Assembly: GCF_036322625.1 (NCBI RefSeq)
Contig: NZ_AP027266.1
Location: forward strand, 1,801,001 to 1,865,000
Direction of reading: 5' to 3'
Origin: Roseicyclus marinus
GTDB lineage: Bacteria; Pseudomonadota; Alphaproteobacteria; Rhodobacterales; Rhodobacteraceae
DNA: 64,000 bases
The translations under genes and the position numbers were made by a program. Shown here piece after piece: positions 1-9,005 of this stretch. How positions within the stretch are numbered: position 1 is the first letter of the stretch; each line of letters starts with the position of its first letter. The notes under the pieces were generated by a model. That model was not told the DNA's origin. It searched no databases and saw nothing but the letters and a program-made list of their open reading frames with translations.

Positions 1-752
1 CATGGCAAAACCTCCGCCACCGCGCCGCCCTGCGGATCGCCTTGCAACCGCTCGAACACCTCGCGGTCCACCGGCTCGAACACCACCTCGTCACCCGGTC
101 GCAATACGAAAGGCTCCGCACGGTCCGGCTGAAACGGGCGCAGCGCCGTGCGCGCCACCTGCCGCCAGCCCGTGGGCGCGGCCGTCGAAAACAGCGTCAA
201 CTGCCGGATCGCCACCACCAGCGCCCCAACCTCGGCACGCGGCGTCAGCTCAGTCTGGCGCGGGATGTCCCAATGCGCAGGCAATTCCCCCAAGTAGGGT
301 TGCCCCGGCGCAAACCCGATTGTCTGGACGCGGAGCCGCTTTCCCGCGATCTCGGAAACGGCCTGCTCGGGGCTCACCCCCGCCAGCGCCGCCGCCTCCG
401 CCAGTTGCGGCGACAAGTCCCCACCGAACACCGCAGGCACCCGCCAGATCCTTCGCCCCCCCGGCAGCGGCTCCCCGCTCCAATCCCGGCTTGCGACCAG
501 ATCCTCCAACCGCGCCCTCAGCGCGTCCGCATCGACGTGAAGCGCATCGAACCGCAGATAGGTCGAGACCAGGGCCCCCGTCACCTCCTCCACCCCCGGC
601 CAATCCTCGCGCAAGATCGCATGGCGCAGCGCCAGCGCCGCCCGGTTCGCAGGCTCGCTCAAGGCATCGCCGAACCGCACCAGCAGCCCGTCGAGCCCCA
701 GCCAATCGATGCGCGGAATGCCCGCGCCGGAATGTCGTGATGCCTGTCCCAT
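1..752 (-). CDS. pxpB: 5-oxoprolinase subunit PxpB (KipI family), cut at its last base by the window edge
   Basis: With PxpA and PxpC, members of this family cleave 5-oxoproline to glutamate using ATP in the cytoplasm. The frame reads 250 codons from the ATG at 752, which follows GAGGAT, and ends in CCA-TG at the window edge, so only the last base of a TGA stop seems missing. The family hallmark GFAPGQPYLGELP lies at residues 146-158, followed by IPR at 163-165 and TGWRQVART at 194-202. An ATG on this strand at 3-1 overlaps the presumed stop and is the expected pxpC start. It is the last visible gene of the leftward inositol transporter/IolB operon, 60 bases after iolB. Why an oxoprolinase sits there is unclear. 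Other PxpB/PxpC-like pairs act as biotin-dependent carboxylase-like proteins, so the substrate is an inference. Confidence 0.85.
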   Translation of the reverse strand, partial: MGQASRHSGAGIPRIDWLGLDGLLVRFGDALSEPANRAALALRHAILREDWPGVEEVTGALVSTYLRFDALHVDADALRARLEDLVASRDWSGEPLPGGRRIWRVPAVFGGDLSPQLAEAAALAGVSPEQAVSEIAGKRLRVQTIGFAPGQPYLGELPAHWDIPRQTELTPRAEVGALVVAIRQLTLFSTAAPTGWRQVARTALRPFQPDRAEPFVLRPGDEVVFEPVDREVFERLQGDPQGGAVAEVLP

Positions 753-812
753 ATCCTCGGCGCACAGGCTATCGCAGCCATCCGCCAAGGAACAGGGGCA
801 GAAGCCGCCCCC

Positions 813-1607
813 TCAGCCCAGAAAGCCGAAATCGGGATGCAGCGCGAACCGCCAGTTCCGCCGCGGTCCCGCCATGACGTTCAGGTAATACATCTCGATC
901 CCATGCGGCGCGGCACAGGGGTGATGCCCCCGTGGCACCAGGACCACGTCGTGATCGGCCACAGCCATGGTCTGATCGAGGCTCAGATCATCGGTGAACA
1001 CCCGCTGGATGCCGAAGCCCTGCGCCGGGTTCAACCGATGGTAATAGGTCTCTTCGAGGTAGGTGATGTTCGGGAAATCATCCACGTCATGGCGATGCGG
1101 CGGGTAGGAGGACCAATGCCCGCCCGGCGTATAGACCTCCGTCACCAGCAGCCTGTCGGCCACATCGCGGCCCTCCATCGCGATATTGTGGATATGGCGC
1201 AGGTTGGTCCCCTCCCCCCGATCCTCCAACGCGATGCCCACGGGGCCTAGCCTTTGCGCGGGCCGCCCGCCGGGGCTGGGCGCGGTGCAGAGTGCCAGAA
1301 CGCAATCGGTCGTGGCCACGGCCCGCCACGCGCTGCCCGGTGGGGCGTAAAGCGCATGCGGGGGAATGCGCTCGAAGACGCTCAACCGCTCCCCCATCTC
1401 GCCGAAATCGACGCCCGCCGCCGTCACGCTGGCGCGCCCCTCGACCAGCACGAGGATCGCCTCCCGCCCCTCCAGCCGCCCCTGCGCGACCTCGCCCGGT
1501 GCAAGCCGCCACAGATCGAACCCGACATACTCCCATCCCGCCGCCTCGGGCGTGATCGCATGAACCTGCCCCGATTGCCCCATGGGCCTGCGCAACAAAT
1601 CCGCCAT
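813..1607 (-). CDS. iolB: 5-deoxy-glucuronate isomerase IolB, canonical form
   Basis: IolB converts 5-deoxy-D-glucuronate to 2-deoxy-5-keto-gluconate in myo-inositol catabolism. The 264-residue cupin protein carries the typical metal-site region PPHRHD (His171, His173) and LEETYYHRLNP (Glu185/186, His190). The late family motifs VPRGHHPCAAPHG and YYLNVMAGP follow at about 225-247. The ATG at 1607 shares one base with the stop of the upstream dioxygenase gene (TGATG), so translation is coupled. A second, divergent IolB homologue lies at 13080-13919. This copy, in the transporter operon, matches the classical family better and is probably the true isomerase of the pathway. Confidence 0.9.
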   Translation of the reverse strand: MADLLRRPMGQSGQVHAITPEAAGWEYVGFDLWRLAPGEVAQGRLEGREAILVLVEGRASVTAAGVDFGEMGERLSVFERIPPHALYAPPGSAWRAVATTDCVLALCTAPSPGGRPAQRLGPVGIALEDRGEGTNLRHIHNIAMEGRDVADRLLVTEVYTPGGHWSSYPPHRHDVDDFPNITYLEETYYHRLNPAQGFGIQRVFTDDLSLDQTMAVADHDVVLVPRGHHPCAAPHGIEMYYLNVMAGPRRNWRFALHPDFGFLG

Positions 1608-2773
1608 CACGGTCTCCGCTTGGCCGCATGGGCCCGAAGGGCGTCCTCGAAGGCCTCCGCCGCCCATCCCTCCTCCAGCGCGCGCGCCATCAGCGCCGCC
1701 TGCGTTTCGGGGGCAAGCCCCCCCACAGGCGGGTCGGTGTCGAGATTGGTGGGAAAGGCATAACCCTCCGCCGCCGCCCCGATGGCTGCCGCAATCCCCG
1801 CCGCATCCAGCCGCCCCTCGGCCTTGAGCCGCGTAAGCGCGGGATACAGCGCGCGGCACATGGCCATGCGGTCCACCGCCTCCATCGCCCGCCCAAAGGC
1901 GGAACTCACCTGAACAAGGTTCGCCATCCGGTTGATATCGCGCGAGACATTGTCCCCCGCCGCATGGTAGAGCGCGGGATTGAAAAACAGCGCATCGCCC
2001 TTTTCCAGCGGCAGCTGCACGGCATGGGCGCGGAAATATTCCGCCACTTCCGCCCGCCGATAGGCCATGTAGCCGCCCGGAACCAGTTGCGAGAACGGCA
2101 ACAGCATCGTCGGCCCGCTCTCCAGCGGCATGTCGCAATGCGCAATCGCGCCCTGCAGCGTCATCACCGCCGACAGCGCATGCACATGGGCCGGGAACCG
2201 CGCCGCCACCTCCGCCGTCTGGAACCCCAGGTGGAAATCCCGATGCGCGGCCTGTGCCTTGCCACCCGGCCGCACGAGGTTGACCTGCGCCGTCATCTGG
2301 TGAAACGGCCCCAGCCAGGCCTCGCAGACCGCGTCGATCACCGGGTTCCCGAAATAGAGGGCAAAGGTCTCCGCATCCTCGACACAGAGCTTTTGCAAGC
2401 TGTTCCAGATCCGGTCATTGGCCCCGGCGGCGGCGAAATGATCCGCCCCGCCGCCACCGGCGGCTTTTTCCTTGGCGATGATCGCCTCGTAAACCGCCGT
2501 CGCCCGGTCAATCGGCGCGGTATCGGCATAGGCGCGTTTCAGGACCAGAACCCCCGGCCCCTGCCCCAGAACCCAGGCCCATTCCGCCATCAGGTCGCGC
2601 CGCGCCCCCGCATCCTCCAGGTCAACGCGCCGCGCGCCCATGTCGTAGATCGGCACATTGCGCGCCACCTCGGCGGCCAGCGGCACCTCTGCCCGCTCCA
2701 GCCGCCGCCCGGTCAGCGCGGCCAGTTCCGCCAGATCGCCGCTCTCGGCATCGAAATAGCCCGCATCCCGCAT
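1607..2773 (-). CDS. PhyH-family Fe(II)/2-oxoglutarate dioxygenase
   Basis: This 388-residue protein resembles phytanoyl-CoA dioxygenase family enzymes, which hydroxylate small substrates using Fe(II), O2 and 2-oxoglutarate. The iron-site residues are visible as AAHRDFH (His177, Asp179) and a distal His270 in LYHAAGDNVSRDINRMAN, where Arg278 or Arg282 would bind 2-oxoglutarate. No signal peptide is seen. It lies one base after the inositol-type ABC ATPase gene and is coupled to iolB, so the substrate is probably an inositol derivative or a compound entering through the same transporter. That is inference from context. The family assignment is firm; the substrate is unknown. Confidence 0.8.
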   Translation of the reverse strand: MRDAGYFDAESGDLAELAALTGRRLERAEVPLAAEVARNVPIYDMGARRVDLEDAGARRDLMAEWAWVLGQGPGVLVLKRAYADTAPIDRATAVYEAIIAKEKAAGGGGADHFAAAGANDRIWNSLQKLCVEDAETFALYFGNPVIDAVCEAWLGPFHQMTAQVNLVRPGGKAQAAHRDFHLGFQTAEVAARFPAHVHALSAVMTLQGAIAHCDMPLESGPTMLLPFSQLVPGGYMAYRRAEVAEYFRAHAVQLPLEKGDALFFNPALYHAAGDNVSRDINRMANLVQVSSAFGRAMEAVDRMAMCRALYPALTRLKAEGRLDAAGIAAAIGAAAEGYAFPTNLDTDPPVGGLAPETQAALMARALEEGWAAEAFEDALRAHAAKRRP

Positions 2774-2774
2774 C

Positions 2775-3566
2775 TCAGACCGTCCCCCCGAGCGAGCCCT
2801 CCAGCTCGACCATGTCCTGACCGCCTGCCATCAGATCCTGCAATTCGCCGGGCGTGATCTGGCCCCTTTGCGCCGTGCCCAGCGTCTTGCCCCGGTTCAG
2901 CACCGTGAACCGGTCGCCCACCGCCATCGCATGGCGCACGTTATGGGTGATGAAGACGATGCCGATCCCCGTCTTGCGCACCTTGTCGATGGTCGCCAGC
3001 ACATTGGCCGTCTGCCTGACCCCCAGGGCCGATGTCGGCTCGTCCAGGATCAGCACCTTGGCCCCGAAATAGACCGCGCGCGCAATGGCCACCGTCTGCC
3101 GCTCGCCGCCCGACAGCGTGCCCACCGCCTGATCGGGTGAGCGCAGGTTGATGCCCATCTTGCGCATCTCCTCCATCGTCACCTCGTTGGCGGTCTTGAA
3201 ATCCATGAACTTGAGCGGCCCGACCCGGCGCACCGGTTCCCGCCCCATCCAGAAATTCCGCGTGACGCTCATCAGCGGGATCATGGCAAGGTCCTGGTAG
3301 ACCGTGGCGATCCCCGCCTCCATCGCATCGCGGGGGCTGGCGAAATCCATCCGCTTGCCTTCGAACAGGATCTCGCCCCGCGTGGGCTTGTGCACCCCCG
3401 ACATGGTCTTGATGAAGGTCGATTTGCCGGCGCCATTGTCGCCCAGCAGGCAATGGCATTCCCCGGGCCGCACATCGAAACTGACCCCGTTCAACGCGAT
3501 GACCGGGCCGAAATGCTTCTCGATATCCTTCATTTCCACGATGGGATTGTGATCAAAGGACGACAT
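2775..3566 (-). CDS. sugar/inositol ABC transporter ATP-binding protein
   Basis: A single-domain ABC ATPase of 263 residues of the carbohydrate uptake (CUT2, FrcA-like) type. Walker A GDNGAGKS is at 42-49, the signature LSGGERQ at 151-157, and Walker B VLILDEP at 171-177. Classical RbsA/MglA proteins have two fused ABC domains, so this short form must work as a homodimer, as in FrcA. The ATG at 3566 shares one base with the permease stop. Position between the permease and the PhyH/IolB genes makes myo-inositol or a close derivative the likely substrate. Confidence 0.9.
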   Translation of the reverse strand: MSSFDHNPIVEMKDIEKHFGPVIALNGVSFDVRPGECHCLLGDNGAGKSTFIKTMSGVHKPTRGEILFEGKRMDFASPRDAMEAGIATVYQDLAMIPLMSVTRNFWMGREPVRRVGPLKFMDFKTANEVTMEEMRKMGINLRSPDQAVGTLSGGERQTVAIARAVYFGAKVLILDEPTSALGVRQTANVLATIDKVRKTGIGIVFITHNVRHAMAVGDRFTVLNRGKTLGTAQRGQITPGELQDLMAGGQDMVELEGSLGGTV

Positions 3567-4681
3567 CAGCGTTCCCCCGTGATGATGCGGCGGATGTAGG
3601 TGTTCAGGATCACCGCGAATAGCAGGATCACCCCCAGAAACACCCGGAACAGGCTCGATTCCACGCCGGCAAAGAACAGGCCCTGCTGCACCACGCCGAA
3701 TATCAGCGCCCCAAGTGCCGCCCCGATGACCGAGCCATAGCCGCCCGTCAAAAGCGCGCCCCCGATGACGACCGCGATGATCGCCTCGAATTCCTTGAGC
3801 AGACCCCGGTCCGCCCCCGCCGATCCGAATTCCATCACCTGGCAGGTGGCAAAGACACAGGCGCAGAAAGCCGTGAACATGAACATCAGGATCTTCACCC
3901 GGTTCACCGGCACGCCCACGTAGCGCGCGGCCTGCGCATCGCCTCCCGCCGCGAACACCCAGTTGCCGAATTGCGTCCGCGTCAGGATCACATGGGCGAC
4001 AGCCACCAGCGCCAGCGCCCAGATGATCAGCATCGGGATGCCGTCCACGATGGGCTCGCCCGCCCGCGTGCCGCGCTCGAACACGTCGATCGCGCCCACG
4101 GAAGCCAGCCAGTCAAAGACGAAGCCGAACACCTTGCCGCCGAAGATCGGGGCCAGCCAATCGCCCTCCGCCGCGCGGTCGATGCCGCCGATGATCGTCT
4201 GCCGCTCGATCAGCTGCGGGAAAAAGATGGTGAAGCCGCGCAGGATGAACAGAAAGGCCAGCGTCACGATGAAACTCGGCAGGCCCGTGCGCACCACGAT
4301 CCAGCCGTTGACCGCGCCGATGGCAACGCAAAGCGCGAAGGTCAGCAGGATCGCGATCCAGACCGGCCAGCCCAGCGTCACCGACATGATGGCGATGGAC
4401 ATGCCCGCGAACCCGATCATCGAGCCCACCGACAGGTCGAATTCGCCCGCGATCATCAGCATGCAGGCGCCCACCGCGATGATCACGAATTGCGCCGACA
4501 CGGTCGACCAGTTCAGCACGCCCTGCGCGTTGAACATCCCGCTGTCGCCCGCAAAGACGATGAAAAAGACGAAGACCGCGATGGTGCCGACGATGGCCCC
4601 CAGCTCGGGCCGGATCAGCGCCCGGCGCAGCCGCGATGTCTCCTTGACGCGTTCGTCGATGCGGCTCGTGGCATCCGACAT
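3566..4681 (-). CDS. sugar/inositol ABC transporter permease (RbsC/FrcC family)
   Basis: A 371-residue inner-membrane permease of the CUT2 family with many hydrophobic segments, such as IVGTIAVFVFFIVFAG near residue 31. Family-typical segments include SVGSMIGFAGMSIA and TGGYGSVIGAALGALIFGVVQQGL near the C-terminus. An unusually long periplasmic segment with charged residues lies in the middle (about 165-215), which some inositol and fructose permeases share. It follows the binding-protein gene by 67 bases and overlaps the ATPase gene by one base. The whole unit is probably controlled through the LacI-type operator at 5773-5792. Confidence 0.88.
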   Translation of the reverse strand: MSDATSRIDERVKETSRLRRALIRPELGAIVGTIAVFVFFIVFAGDSGMFNAQGVLNWSTVSAQFVIIAVGACMLMIAGEFDLSVGSMIGFAGMSIAIMSVTLGWPVWIAILLTFALCVAIGAVNGWIVVRTGLPSFIVTLAFLFILRGFTIFFPQLIERQTIIGGIDRAAEGDWLAPIFGGKVFGFVFDWLASVGAIDVFERGTRAGEPIVDGIPMLIIWALALVAVAHVILTRTQFGNWVFAAGGDAQAARYVGVPVNRVKILMFMFTAFCACVFATCQVMEFGSAGADRGLLKEFEAIIAVVIGGALLTGGYGSVIGAALGALIFGVVQQGLFFAGVESSLFRVFLGVILLFAVILNTYIRRIITGER

Positions 4682-4748
4682 CCCTCACCCCTCCATCTGG
4701 TCATGAAAAGGGCGGGCACCGCGCGCGGCCCCGCCCCCTGTCACAGGT

Positions 4749-5690
4749 TCAGCGGTATTCGCCCGCGAACTGTTCCACCATCTCCAGCCCGTCGGCGGTC
4801 ACGAAACCGGGGCCCGAGTTGATGTTGTTGCCCGGCAGCACGCCAAAGCGGTGGTAGTTGGTCATCACGATGACCGGCAGATAGGCCTGAAGATAGGGCT
4901 GCTGATCGATGCCCCACTGGATCACACCATCCCGGAGGCCCTGCACGATGTTCTCGCCCAGGTCGAAGGTGCCGAAATAGATGTCGCCCGCCAGGCCCAT
5001 CTGCTCCAGCGCCAGGATCGTGGGATCGGCACTGGTCGGCCCCAGCGTCAGGACCGCATCGGTGTCGGGATTGGCATTGAGATAGGCCATCACGCGGTTC
5101 TGGATTTCCGCCGGGTCCTGACCGCTGTCGATCATCTGGTTGCCCAGATCCACGCCCAGACCATCGGCAAAGCCCTGGCAGCGCTCGGTCGAGGACGGGC
5201 TCGAGATGTAGTGGTTCACGCACAGGAAGCTGCCCACGCCATCGCCCGCCGCGCGCAGACCGGCGGCATAGCCCGCGTCATATTCCGGCTGGCCCACATA
5301 CATCAGCGCGCCGACCTCGCGCGCCTGTTCCGGCGTGCCCGAATTGATGATGATGACATCGATCCCGCTGTCCACGGCGGCCCGGATCGGCCCGGACAGG
5401 ACATTGGGGTCGGCCAGCGTCGTGATGATGCCATCGGGGCCGCTTGCCGCCGCCTGTTCGATGATGCGCGCCATATCGGCCAGGTCGCCGGTGGGCGGGT
5501 TGCGGTATTCCACCGTCACGCCCATCTGCTCGCCCGCCAGCGCCAGACCGTTCTTGATCGTGTTCCACCAGCTGTCGCTGTCGGGCGCATGGCTGACCAG
5601 CACATAGCGTTCGCCATCGGCCTGTGCCGCACCCGCCAGCGTCGCGGCGGCGACGGCGGTGGCCGCCATCGTCTTCAGGATCGTCTTCAT
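4749..5690 (-). CDS. periplasmic inositol/sugar-binding protein of ABC transporter
   Basis: A 313-residue type I periplasmic binding protein. An N-terminal signal peptide (MKTILKTMAATAVAAATLAG) probably ends after AQA near residue 24. The start at 5690 was chosen because it begins the signal peptide and follows GGAGGAC; longer in-frame extensions run through the promoter. The Peripla_BP_4-like fold shows in VLVSHAPDSDSWWNTIKNG and TLGPTSADPTILALEQMG. It is the first gene of the leftward operon and is divergent from the LacI regulator. Related proteins bind myo-inositol (IbpA) or fructose; myo-inositol is favoured by the flanking iol genes. Confidence 0.88.
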   Translation of the reverse strand: MKTILKTMAATAVAAATLAGAAQADGERYVLVSHAPDSDSWWNTIKNGLALAGEQMGVTVEYRNPPTGDLADMARIIEQAAASGPDGIITTLADPNVLSGPIRAAVDSGIDVIIINSGTPEQAREVGALMYVGQPEYDAGYAAGLRAAGDGVGSFLCVNHYISSPSSTERCQGFADGLGVDLGNQMIDSGQDPAEIQNRVMAYLNANPDTDAVLTLGPTSADPTILALEQMGLAGDIYFGTFDLGENIVQGLRDGVIQWGIDQQPYLQAYLPVIVMTNYHRFGVLPGNNINSGPGFVTADGLEMVEQFAGEYR

Positions 5691-5772
5691 GATGTCCTCC
5701 CAAACATGTCTCGGGGTCTCGGCGGGTCCTCTCCCGTCGCGCCCTCGAGAAACCCTAGCCCCGAATCGGACG

Positions 5773-5792
5773 TTTTGCAACCGGTTGCAAAA
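5773..5792. promoter_or_regulatory. LacI-type operator, 20-bp perfect palindrome
   Basis: TTTTGCAACCGGTTGCAAAA is perfectly self-complementary and lies between the divergent binding-protein gene (start 5690) and the LacI regulator gene (start 5862). Its core recurs exactly at 10136-10151 between the next divergent pair of inositol genes. LacI-family regulators typically bind such CG-centred palindromes, so this is the likely site for autoregulation and for control of the transporter operon. A TATAAA at 5833-5838 could be part of the regulator promoter, but no convincing -35 was found. Confidence 0.85.
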
Positions 5793-5861
5793 ATGCTTGC
5801 CCTCACGCAGACTTGCCGGGCGGCACCGACCGTATAAACAGGATGCGCGATCACACGGACG

Positions 5862-6866
5862 ATGCACATGGCAGCAACCCTCAAGGATGTGGCGGAACGC
5901 GCGGGCGTCTCCCGCTCGGCGGTCTCGCGCACCTTCACCCAAGGCGCCTCGGTCTCGGCCAAGACACGGGCCAAGGTGGAAAAAGCCGCGCGCGATCTGG
6001 GCTATAGCCCCAATGCGCTGGCCTCCTCGCTGACCACGGGCCGCACGAAACTGATCGGGCTCATCTCCAACAACTTCCACAACCCGCTGTTTCTCGAGGT
6101 CTTCGACCTCTTCACGCGCGGGCTGCAGGATCGTGGCCTGCGCCCGCTTCTGGTCAATCTCAGCCATGAAACCGATCCCGCCAATTCGCTGCGGATGCTG
6201 CGGCAATATTCGGTCGACGGGGTGATCGTCGCCTCCTCGACCCTGCCGCCCAGCTTCGCCGAAGCCTTCCGGGATGCGGGCCTGCCCGTCGTCCATTCCT
6301 TCGGCCGCTACACGACCTCACCCCATGTCCATGTCGTGGGCATCGACAACATCGCCTGTGGCCGCATGGCCGCCGAGACGCTGATCGCGCGCGGCTACAC
6401 CCGCGTGGCCTTCATGGGCGGGCCGGAAACCGCCACCTCGACGCAGGACCGCGCGCGCGGTTTTTTCGCCAAGCTCGCCGAACATCCCGAGATTGCCGTC
6501 AGCACCAGCTATGCCCGCGCCTATTCCTTCGACGCGGGCCGGGTCGAGATGACCCGCCTCCTGATGGAAGACCCCGCGCAGGCCTATTTCTGCGGTGACG
6601 ATGTTCTCTCCATCGGCGCGCTCTCGGCCATTGCCGAGGCGGGCCTCAAATGCCCCGGGGATGTCGGGATCATCGGTCTCAACGACATGGACATGGCGCG
6701 CTGGCAGAACATCGACCTGACCACGATCCGCCAACCGATCCCCGAAATCATCGGCGCCTCGATCGATCTTGTCATCGCCACCATCGAACAGCCCGACCGC
6801 CACCCCGAAACGCGGCTCTTCCCCTGCCGCGTCATCGAACGGGGCACGCTGCGCCCGGTGCAGTGA
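5862..6866 (+). CDS. LacI-family transcriptional regulator of the inositol locus
   Basis: A 334-residue repressor-type protein. The N-terminal helix-turn-helix (ATLKDVAERAGVSRSAVSRTF, residues 5-25) is followed by the hinge region GYSPNALASSL and a sugar-binding core with VDGVIVASS, GIDNIACGRMAAE and DVGIIGLNDMDMARWQNIDLTTIRQP. A second ATG two codons downstream (5868) is an equally possible start; neither has a strong ribosome site. It is divergent from the transporter operon, with the palindrome at 5773-5792 between them. The same operator recurs before iolD, so it probably represses the whole inositol regulon, with an inositol catabolite as inducer. The ligand is inferred. Confidence 0.9.
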   Translation: MHMAATLKDVAERAGVSRSAVSRTFTQGASVSAKTRAKVEKAARDLGYSPNALASSLTTGRTKLIGLISNNFHNPLFLEVFDLFTRGLQDRGLRPLLVNLSHETDPANSLRMLRQYSVDGVIVASSTLPPSFAEAFRDAGLPVVHSFGRYTTSPHVHVVGIDNIACGRMAAETLIARGYTRVAFMGGPETATSTQDRARGFFAKLAEHPEIAVSTSYARAYSFDAGRVEMTRLLMEDPAQAYFCGDDVLSIGALSAIAEAGLKCPGDVGIIGLNDMDMARWQNIDLTTIRQPIPEIIGASIDLVIATIEQPDRHPETRLFPCRVIERGTLRPVQ

Positions 6867-6954
6867 CGCACAAACCCGCGCGTTACAGGCGCATTGCGTG
6901 CCGGTTTCGGTAACGACGGGAAAACGACGCGATCACGACAGCATCCCTACAGGA

Positions 6955-8088
6955 TCAAGACCGGAACATCGGCGGCCTTGCATCGACCCAAGCCCCCCCG
7001 TCCTTGGCCGAGGCGACGGCCGCATGAACCGCCGCCATCGACCGCAACCCATCCTCCGCCATGGGCAGACCGTCGCGCTTCTCGCCCCGGATCGCGGCGG
7101 CCAGATCGACATAGATATTGGCCACGGCCAGCGGAAAGCCTTCGGGATGGGCAATGGCCACGCGGGACAGCCGCGCCGCCTCGTCCGACAGCCCGCTTTC
7201 GCCCTTTTCCATGATCTGCGTGCGGCCGCCCACGGGCGTGTAATAGACTTGGTTGGGCTGCTCCGACGCCCACCGCATCCCGCCCGTTTCGCCAAAGACC
7301 TGGATGTCGAACCCATGCTGCCGCCCGATGGCGACGGAGGATGTCCAAAGCCGCCCGACGGTGCCGCCCGACATGCGGAAATTGACCATCGCATCATCTT
7401 CCAGCACGCGCGACGGGATCGTCGACGCGAAATCGGCGGACACCCTATCTACCTGATCGCCAACGACAAAACTCGCCATATGCAGCGCATGGATGCCGCA
7501 ATCGGCGAATTGTCCCGACACGCCCGCCATGGCCGGATCATAGCGCCAGCGCACGCGCGGATTGTCGGCATCAAGGGCATTTCCGTGATGCCCATGGCTG
7601 AAATTCGTGACGACCAGACGCACCTGTCCGATCTGTCCCGTGGCCACCATCTGGCGCATCTCGCGCACCATCGGATAGGCGGAATAGCAGTAATTCACCG
7701 CGCAGATTTTCCCGCTCGCACGCGCCACGCGCACGATCTCCTCGCCCTCTTCGACCGTCATGGTCATGGGCTTTTCGCACAGCACGTGAAAGCCCGCTTC
7801 GAGAAAGGCCTTGGTGATCTCGAAATGCGTGGAATTGGGCGTGGCCACCGTCACCAGATCGACCCGGTCCGCGCGGCTCCGCTCGCCCTCCAGCATCTCG
7901 CGCCAATCGCCATAGGCCCGGTCCGCCGCCACCCCAAGCCGCTGCGCATAGGCGCGCCCCTTCTCAGGATCGGCATCCAAAGCCCCGGCGGCAAAGGAAA
8001 AATTCCCATCCGCCAATGCACCCAAGCGATGCGCCGGCCCGATCTGGGATCCTTCGCCGCCGCCGATCATGCCCCAGTTGAGCTTCAT
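6955..8088 (-). CDS. Gfo/Idh/MocA-family oxidoreductase
   Basis: A 377-residue NAD(P)-dependent dehydrogenase. The N-terminal Rossmann motif MIGGGEGSQIG (from residue 7), the family motif CEKPMTMT, and the catalytic-domain segment FADCGIHALHMASFV are visible. It is the last gene of a three-gene leftward operon (Gfo/Idh, IolE-like, this gene), 12 bases after the IolE-like gene. The variant GEGSQIGPAH resembles a subfamily close to IolG/MocA dehydrogenases. A role in oxidising an inositol stereoisomer or an inosose derivative fits the operon. It converges on the LacI gene, with an 88-base spacer showing no clear terminator. Confidence 0.85.
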   Translation of the reverse strand: MKLNWGMIGGGEGSQIGPAHRLGALADGNFSFAAGALDADPEKGRAYAQRLGVAADRAYGDWREMLEGERSRADRVDLVTVATPNSTHFEITKAFLEAGFHVLCEKPMTMTVEEGEEIVRVARASGKICAVNYCYSAYPMVREMRQMVATGQIGQVRLVVTNFSHGHHGNALDADNPRVRWRYDPAMAGVSGQFADCGIHALHMASFVVGDQVDRVSADFASTIPSRVLEDDAMVNFRMSGGTVGRLWTSSVAIGRQHGFDIQVFGETGGMRWASEQPNQVYYTPVGGRTQIMEKGESGLSDEAARLSRVAIAHPEGFPLAVANIYVDLAAAIRGEKRDGLPMAEDGLRSMAAVHAAVASAKDGGAWVDARPPMFRS

Positions 8089-8100
8089 CGCCTAAATCCT

Positions 8101-8991
8101 TCAGAAACCGATGCTTTGCAGGTATTCGCGGTTCGCCCGCGCATCCTTGATGGGCGAGACATCCAGCGTCGGATCGCAATCCTGTTCGACCGTGCACCAG
8201 CCCTCGAACCCGTGGTCGAGCAGGATTTGCCGCACGGCAGGGAAATCCACGTCGCCCTGGCCCAGATTGCAGAAAATCCCCTGTCCGCAGGCCTCGTAGA
8301 ACCCGGTGCTTTTCGCGATGGCATCCGCTTTCACGACCGGGTCGATATCCTTGAAATGCATGTAGGAAATCCGCCCGATATGCTTCCGCATGAAGGCCAC
8401 GGGGTCAAACCCCGCATAGGAATGATGCCCGGTGTCGAAACAGATCTTCAGGATATCTTCAGGAATTTCGTCCAGAAGCCTCTCCAGCTCCGGCTCGAAA
8501 TCCATGAACCCCGCGGCATGGGCGTGAATACCGACCGTTAACCCGTATTCCTCCGCCCCCATCCGCGCCACATGGGCGATCCGGTCACGAAACGCCGCCC
8601 ATTCGGCGGCATCCATCTGCTCGGCATCCGCCGCGCGCCCCGCCGTGGGGGCGCGGCGGGCTGAAATGCTGTCGATCAGGACCAGGTGCTGCGCCCCATG
8701 CGCCACCAGCGCCTTGCAGGTGCGCACCGCCCCGTCGAGCACGTCATCCCATTGATCCGGATCATGAAAGGCCCGAAACACCACGCCCCCGATCAACGCC
8801 AGCCCATGGTCGTCCAGCGCCTCGGCCAGAACCGCCGGATCCTCGGGCATGAAGCCCACGGGGCCAAGCTCGATGCCCGTATAGCCCGCATCGGCGCAAT
8901 CCTTCAGCACCGACCGCCACGGCGGATTGCGCGGGTCACTGGCGAATTCGACGCCCCAGGAACAGGGGGCATTGCCGATGCGGATCGTCAT
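8101..8991 (-). CDS. IolE/MocC-like TIM-barrel sugar isomerase or inosose dehydratase
   Basis: A 296-residue xylose-isomerase-like TIM-barrel protein starting MTIRIGNAPCSWGVEF, close to the IolE/MocC family that removes water from 2-keto-myo-inositol. Metal-site segments include HAHAAGFMDFEPELERLL, KICFDTGHHSYAG, MHFKDID and CTVEQDCDP. The ATG at 8991 was preferred because longer in-frame sequence overlaps the upstream oxidoreductase gene and lacks family similarity. It lies 14 bases after that gene. As no other IolE candidate is in the window, this is probably the inosose dehydratase that supplies IolD, although MocC and IolH relatives have a similar layout. Confidence 0.8.
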   Translation of the reverse strand: MTIRIGNAPCSWGVEFASDPRNPPWRSVLKDCADAGYTGIELGPVGFMPEDPAVLAEALDDHGLALIGGVVFRAFHDPDQWDDVLDGAVRTCKALVAHGAQHLVLIDSISARRAPTAGRAADAEQMDAAEWAAFRDRIAHVARMGAEEYGLTVGIHAHAAGFMDFEPELERLLDEIPEDILKICFDTGHHSYAGFDPVAFMRKHIGRISYMHFKDIDPVVKADAIAKSTGFYEACGQGIFCNLGQGDVDFPAVRQILLDHGFEGWCTVEQDCDPTLDVSPIKDARANREYLQSIGF

Positions 8992-9005
8992 CTGGTCGGA
9001 ACCTT

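Noticed and set aside
250-765. Minus-strand open frame rich in Gly and Arg at the left end
   Set aside because: It is in the wrong frame of the pxpB gene. The frame starting at 752 gives the PxpB hallmark motifs over its full length.
4749-6296. A much longer N-terminus for the inositol-binding protein, starting inside the LacI gene
   Set aside because: It would run through the divergent promoter and operator; the start at 5690 has a ribosome site and a normal signal peptide.
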